Origin: Chlorobiota bacterium
GTDB lineage: Bacteria; Bacteroidota; Ignavibacteria; OLB7
Assembly (NCBI GenBank): GCA_028287785.1
Contig: JAQBOZ010000012.1
Location: forward strand, 17,645-81,644
Direction: 5' to 3'
DNA: 64,000 nt
The notes beneath the pieces were generated by a model. The model saw only the letters and a program-made list of their open reading frames with translations. It was not told the origin of the DNA and searched no databases. Each line of letters starts with the position of its first letter. The first letter of the stretch is position 1. Position numbers and translations under genes: made by a program. This document shows, piece after piece, positions 61,701 to 64,000 of the stretch.

Positions 61701-64000
61701 CATCCTCGCAAACTATCGTGTGTCAACCGGATCGAACTCGAACCTCGACATCTATGTGAGCTCGGCCGGGACAATGACATCGAACTATAACTCCTTCTAC
61801 AGTGGCGGCACCAGCACGGCAATCGGCTACTGGGTCGGCACATACTACTCCACGCTTCCCACATGGGCCGCCGGCACCGGCAAGGACGCCAACAGCGTCT
61901 TCACTCCGGTGACGTTCACCGATCCGGTCAACGGCGATCTCCATGTCAACCCGCAGCCGATCTTCCGCGGTGAGGGCGTTGGAACGAACGTCGGTATCCT
62001 GGCCGATTTCGACGGACAGACCCGCGATCTCCTCGCGGTGGATATGGGAGCCGATGATGGGGACTTCAACGGAGGCGGCCTCACGGTGATTTCACCGAAC
62101 GGCGGCGAGAAGTTCTCGGTGGATTACAGCCTCGATATCACGTTCTCGGCAAATCGCATCATGAACGTCCGCGCGGACTTCTCCACCGATGGCGGCTCCA
62201 CATGGACCACCAAGGGGGCGATGACCACGGTGAAGGGGACGAACGTGCTCAACATCACGACGCCGAGCAACATCACCAGCACCGCCCGTGTCCGCGTGAT
62301 GAGCGCGAAGAACATCTGGGAGGGAGATTCCTCCGACGCGAACTTCTCGCTGGTGCTTCCGGTCTTCACGATGATGAGCCCGAACGGCGGCGAGGTGCTT
62401 GTGCCGACCGATACGCTCAAGGCACAGTGGATCTCCCAGTTCGTTCCGCCGGCGATGCGCCTCCAGTTCGACTACTCGACGAACAACGGTTCCACCTGGG
62501 TCACGGTCGACAACACGATAACCAACACGGTCAACAGCCCGCTGACGAACACCTTCAACTTCATCGTCCCGAACGCGCCGACCACGCAGGGGCTGGCGAG
62601 GATCAAGGTGTACGGCGGAACGATCAACGATGTCTCCGATGCTTCGTTCACGATCCTTCCGCAGCCGTTCGTGAAACTGAGCCCGCTGAACCTCACCGAG
62701 TACACCGGATATGTCGAAACCATCCGCTGGACCTCGCAGACGACCGATTACGTGAAGCTGGAGTATTCGACCGATGCAGGCATCACGTGGCTGAATGTGG
62801 TCCCGAACGGCACGCCGGTGCCGGCCTATCTCGGCCAGTATCCGTGGACGATCCCGGCAACGGCATCGCCCAGCATGCGCCTCCGTATCACGAACGTGGA
62901 GCGCCCGCGCTTCCGCGATTCGATCGGCGGACTCTCCATCGTCAAGCCGACGGTGCAGGTTATCTCGCCGAACGGCGGTGAGAAGTACGATCTCTCGCAG
63001 CCGGTCGCGGTTACCTGGAACGCGCAGAACGTGACGACGCTCCGTCTCGACTACTCGTCGGATAACGGCTCAACGTGGCAGGCGATCAACTCCACGATCC
63101 CCGCGGGCGTTGGCTCCTACATCTTCACGCCGGTCGCCATCCCGACCAAGCTGGCGCTTGTCCGTCTCACGGACATCGATCATCCGCAGACGTTCGATCA
63201 ATCGGACCGCTCGTTCGAGCTGATGCCGTCCAAGTCGATCACGGTCTACGCTCCGGCCGCCGGCGACAGGATCGTCCGCAGCACGACCACGCAGATCATC
63301 TGGGACGCGCCACGCGTCAGCAGGGTGAACATCCAGTTGAGCACCAACAACGGCGCCAACTGGCAGACGCTGGCTTCCAACGTGCTGGCTTCCGAGGGAA
63401 GCTATAACTGGCTTGCCCCGAACCAGGCGGTACAGCAGGCGAAGGTCCGCATCGTGGATGCCGGGGATATCACGCTCTTCGGCGAGTCCGGCACGTTCTC
63501 GGTCGTCGATCCGATCGTTACGGTTCCGACGCTTCGCGTGATCGCTCCGAACGGCGGCGAGAAATTCACCGAGGGTGATATCGTCTCCGTCCGCTGGATC
63601 AGCTCCAGCGTCTCCTCCGTCTCGGTCGCCATCTCCGCCGATAGCGGGGCAACCTGGACCACGGTCGCGCAGACAGTTCCGGCAAGCCTTGGGCTTTACA
63701 AGTGGACCGCTCCGGCCAACCCCGGACCGAACTACCTTGTCAGGGTCTTCTCCGGCTCACCGGCCATCGCCGATCAGTCCGACGCGGTCTTCGAGGTCAC
63801 TCGCAAGCTCCGCCCGGCCATGACGGTCCTCCGTCCGAACGGCGGCGAATCTCTCTATATCGATTCGACGGAACAGATCCGCTGGAGCGCTACCGATATC
63901 ACCGGTAACGTCACCATCGAGTACTCCACCAACGGCAAAAAGTGGAATACGATCGCCACCGTCCCCTCGACCCCGAGCAACTTCGCCTGGAAGGTCCCCA
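58705..64000 (+). CDS. Giant secreted beta-helix/NGGE-repeat protein, partial (C-terminus beyond window)
   Basis: The ATG at 58705 has AGAGGAG at 58692-58698. The signal peptide is MHNAIVFLRNLPRRMYSMRAPAFAIAFIALAMSVAAQA|Q. The frame stays open to the last base (1,765 codons). Mature order: a beta-helix module (GTYTVGGTTPNYATIDAAIT) at about 35-500, a short CARDB-like spacer (about 520-640), and a second beta-helix module (GTYTINKLGAGATNYTSF) at about 650-1120. At least seven NGGE repeats follow (VISPNGGEKF, MMSPNGGEVL, KLSPLNLTEY, VISPNGGEKY, VYAPAAGDRI, VIAPNGGEKF, VLRPNGGESL). It is a paralogue of the upstream giant, and a further repeat and T9SS tail are predicted beyond the edge. I read the frame by eye; an undetected stop is possible but unlikely. 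Confidence 0.82.
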   Translation, partial: MHNAIVFLRNLPRRMYSMRAPAFAIAFIALAMSVAAQAQPLSGTYTVGGTTPNYATIDAAITDLNTRGVSAPVIFSIRSGTYTPPAAGYLLNSVATMSATNTVTFKPAVGATVTIAGATNLGTAVFLLDGAKYFIFDGSNVVGGTSKDMTIRQQETTYNPAIWLRNDADLNVIKNLNLQGAGASQGNFSSSQGIGIVFIGVTTAVSGNDSNLVTNCVVGDPTGVYRCNVGVGCFGTSAKPNNGNKFTNLDIINYGNSGSAYGLVAYAEQAGTVVDGCSVHMTIAAPSGVSTMYGLYTDYSPGYPINSVFNGNKIYKLTSAAANWTVYGIYHWVSTATANSTITNNMISLGEDGDHTYYGIYFATSTGTINFYHNTINLSGNETGTRISYALYKSSSSALNVRNSIFNNVRTGTAYGMYVSSTTTWSSNYNFVTTAGLSTSYVGYYTGARTALTDFRTASGGDANSVTGIVGFVSPSTGDLHVSPTVRTPVESGGTPLASVTTDFDGQSRNLATPDIGADEGTFLPLLPNDFMAVQLTTPAAGSLTRAATLFSPVAVVANSGQNVQNNVNVRYRILNSVNAVVYNDIQTITTLASGSKQVVTFNQTGNQSGTSSLAAGTYTIEVTTQLAGDGDASNDVLTGTITVKAALSGTYTINKLGAGATNYTSFTSAINDLNFLGISGSVNFLIASGTYDATTETFPLTLANAASMTATNTVTFKPASGATVTLDATSAGALIDLSGAHNFIFDGSNANGGTTKNMTVINRSTGAPTVRFINGGSSNLLKNMILEGSATSSTIGIVNIAGGAANSNNTILNNTIGDPTGTIRSVAAVYMTGLSTAMNTSNTFDGNDIVNFGVGSNTAYGFYVSTYNQLLKMIRNKIHISANGGITPSTLYAVYYSNSSSLNDTFALNQIYSLNTALTTTTQYGFYDWITSSSPVWLYNNMISLVANDGSLYGIYNTEPYTLYIDHNSIYIGGTSTSSSTSYAIGSTSGATIYLRDNILANYRVSTGSNSNLDIYVSSAGTMTSNYNSFYSGGTSTAIGYWVGTYYSTLPTWAAGTGKDANSVFTPVTFTDPVNGDLHVNPQPIFRGEGVGTNVGILADFDGQTRDLLAVDMGADDGDFNGGGLTVISPNGGEKFSVDYSLDITFSANRIMNVRADFSTDGGSTWTTKGAMTTVKGTNVLNITTPSNITSTARVRVMSAKNIWEGDSSDANFSLVLPVFTMMSPNGGEVLVPTDTLKAQWISQFVPPAMRLQFDYSTNNGSTWVTVDNTITNTVNSPLTNTFNFIVPNAPTTQGLARIKVYGGTINDVSDASFTILPQPFVKLSPLNLTEYTGYVETIRWTSQTTDYVKLEYSTDAGITWLNVVPNGTPVPAYLGQYPWTIPATASPSMRLRITNVERPRFRDSIGGLSIVKPTVQVISPNGGEKYDLSQPVAVTWNAQNVTTLRLDYSSDNGSTWQAINSTIPAGVGSYIFTPVAIPTKLALVRLTDIDHPQTFDQSDRSFELMPSKSITVYAPAAGDRIVRSTTTQIIWDAPRVSRVNIQLSTNNGANWQTLASNVLASEGSYNWLAPNQAVQQAKVRIVDAGDITLFGESGTFSVVDPIVTVPTLRVIAPNGGEKFTEGDIVSVRWISSSVSSVSVAISADSGATWTTVAQTVPASLGLYKWTAPANPGPNYLVRVFSGSPAIADQSDAVFEVTRKLRPAMTVLRPNGGESLYIDSTEQIRWSATDITGNVTIEYSTNGKKWNTIATVPSTPSNFAWKVP

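Noticed and set aside
1..64000. CRISPR array, prophage, insertion sequence with transposase, tRNA or rRNA genes
   Set aside because: I looked for regularly spaced short repeats, integrase or transposase motifs, and cloverleaf or rRNA-like sequence, and saw none. The tail-fibre-like protein at 22034 stands alone without other phage genes.

Overview
The window is a GC-rich stretch of bacterial chromosome from a member of the Bacteroidota/Chlorobiota (FCB) superphylum. At least five exported proteins end in a C-terminal sorting module of the type IX secretion system (T9SS type A: a PNP/PNPF motif, an 'IYDxxGR'-like strand, then a 'GxYxYxL' strand). The high GC, the giant repeat proteins with 'PNGGE' motifs and the mix of FCB-type housekeeping genes suggest a Kapabacteria/Ignavibacteria-like lineage. 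That placement is inference; no rRNA or tRNA was seen.

Layout. (1) 1-14.7 kb: the tail of a polysaccharide flippase, a CPBP membrane protease, an exported TPR protein, then on the minus strand an exported rhodanese, a ClpS adaptor, a sorbosone-dehydrogenase-like lipoprotein and a split T9SS lipoprotein. Urocanate hydratase (hutU) follows, ended by a strong palindromic terminator. A tightly overlapping surface-polysaccharide operon comes next: glycosyltransferase, flippase, NodB-like deacetylase, glycosyltransferase, UDP-GlcNAc 2-epimerase. (2) 14.8-26.2 kb: an OmpA-like outer-membrane protein, a 1,101-residue AAA ATPase/BTAD regulator divergent from a 75-residue double-zinc-ribbon protein, a small T9SS protein, an adhesin or tail-fibre-like exported protein, malate dehydrogenase and an unknown protein. 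(3) 26.4-36.5 kb: a giant (about 1,818 aa) and a medium (about 545 aa) T9SS cargo protein, then an AT-richer stretch with degenerate tandem repeats and short unrecognised genes, one pair of which looks like one gene split by a homopolymer indel. (4) 36.9-44.5 kb: a probable operon of exported TPR protein, short TonB-receptor-like barrel and TonB, then an LCP-family protein. (5) 44.8-52.5 kb: an OYE-family flavin oxidoreductase, UppP, three tandem exported cyclophilins, a second double-zinc-ribbon protein, a beta-propeller lipoprotein and LexA. (6) 53.2-64 kb: two giant paralogous secreted proteins made of beta-helix modules followed by Ig-like 'NGGE' repeats; the second runs off the window.

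Common theme. Much of the window serves the cell surface: polysaccharide assembly and export (flippases, glycosyltransferases, WecB, UppP recycling of the lipid carrier, LCP), outer-membrane anchoring and uptake (OmpA, TonB system), periplasmic folding (cyclophilins) and T9SS cargo. Between genes, and often directly after stop codons, there are several families of dispersed palindromic repeats. Some act as, or resemble, intrinsic terminators.

Most unusual items: the collinear NGGE giants, the twin double-zinc-ribbon proteins with one paired to a BTAD ATPase, three tandem exported cyclophilins, a ClpS with Asp where the N-degron-binding His is expected, two genes apparently split by single-base indels, and three families of gene-end palindromic repeats.
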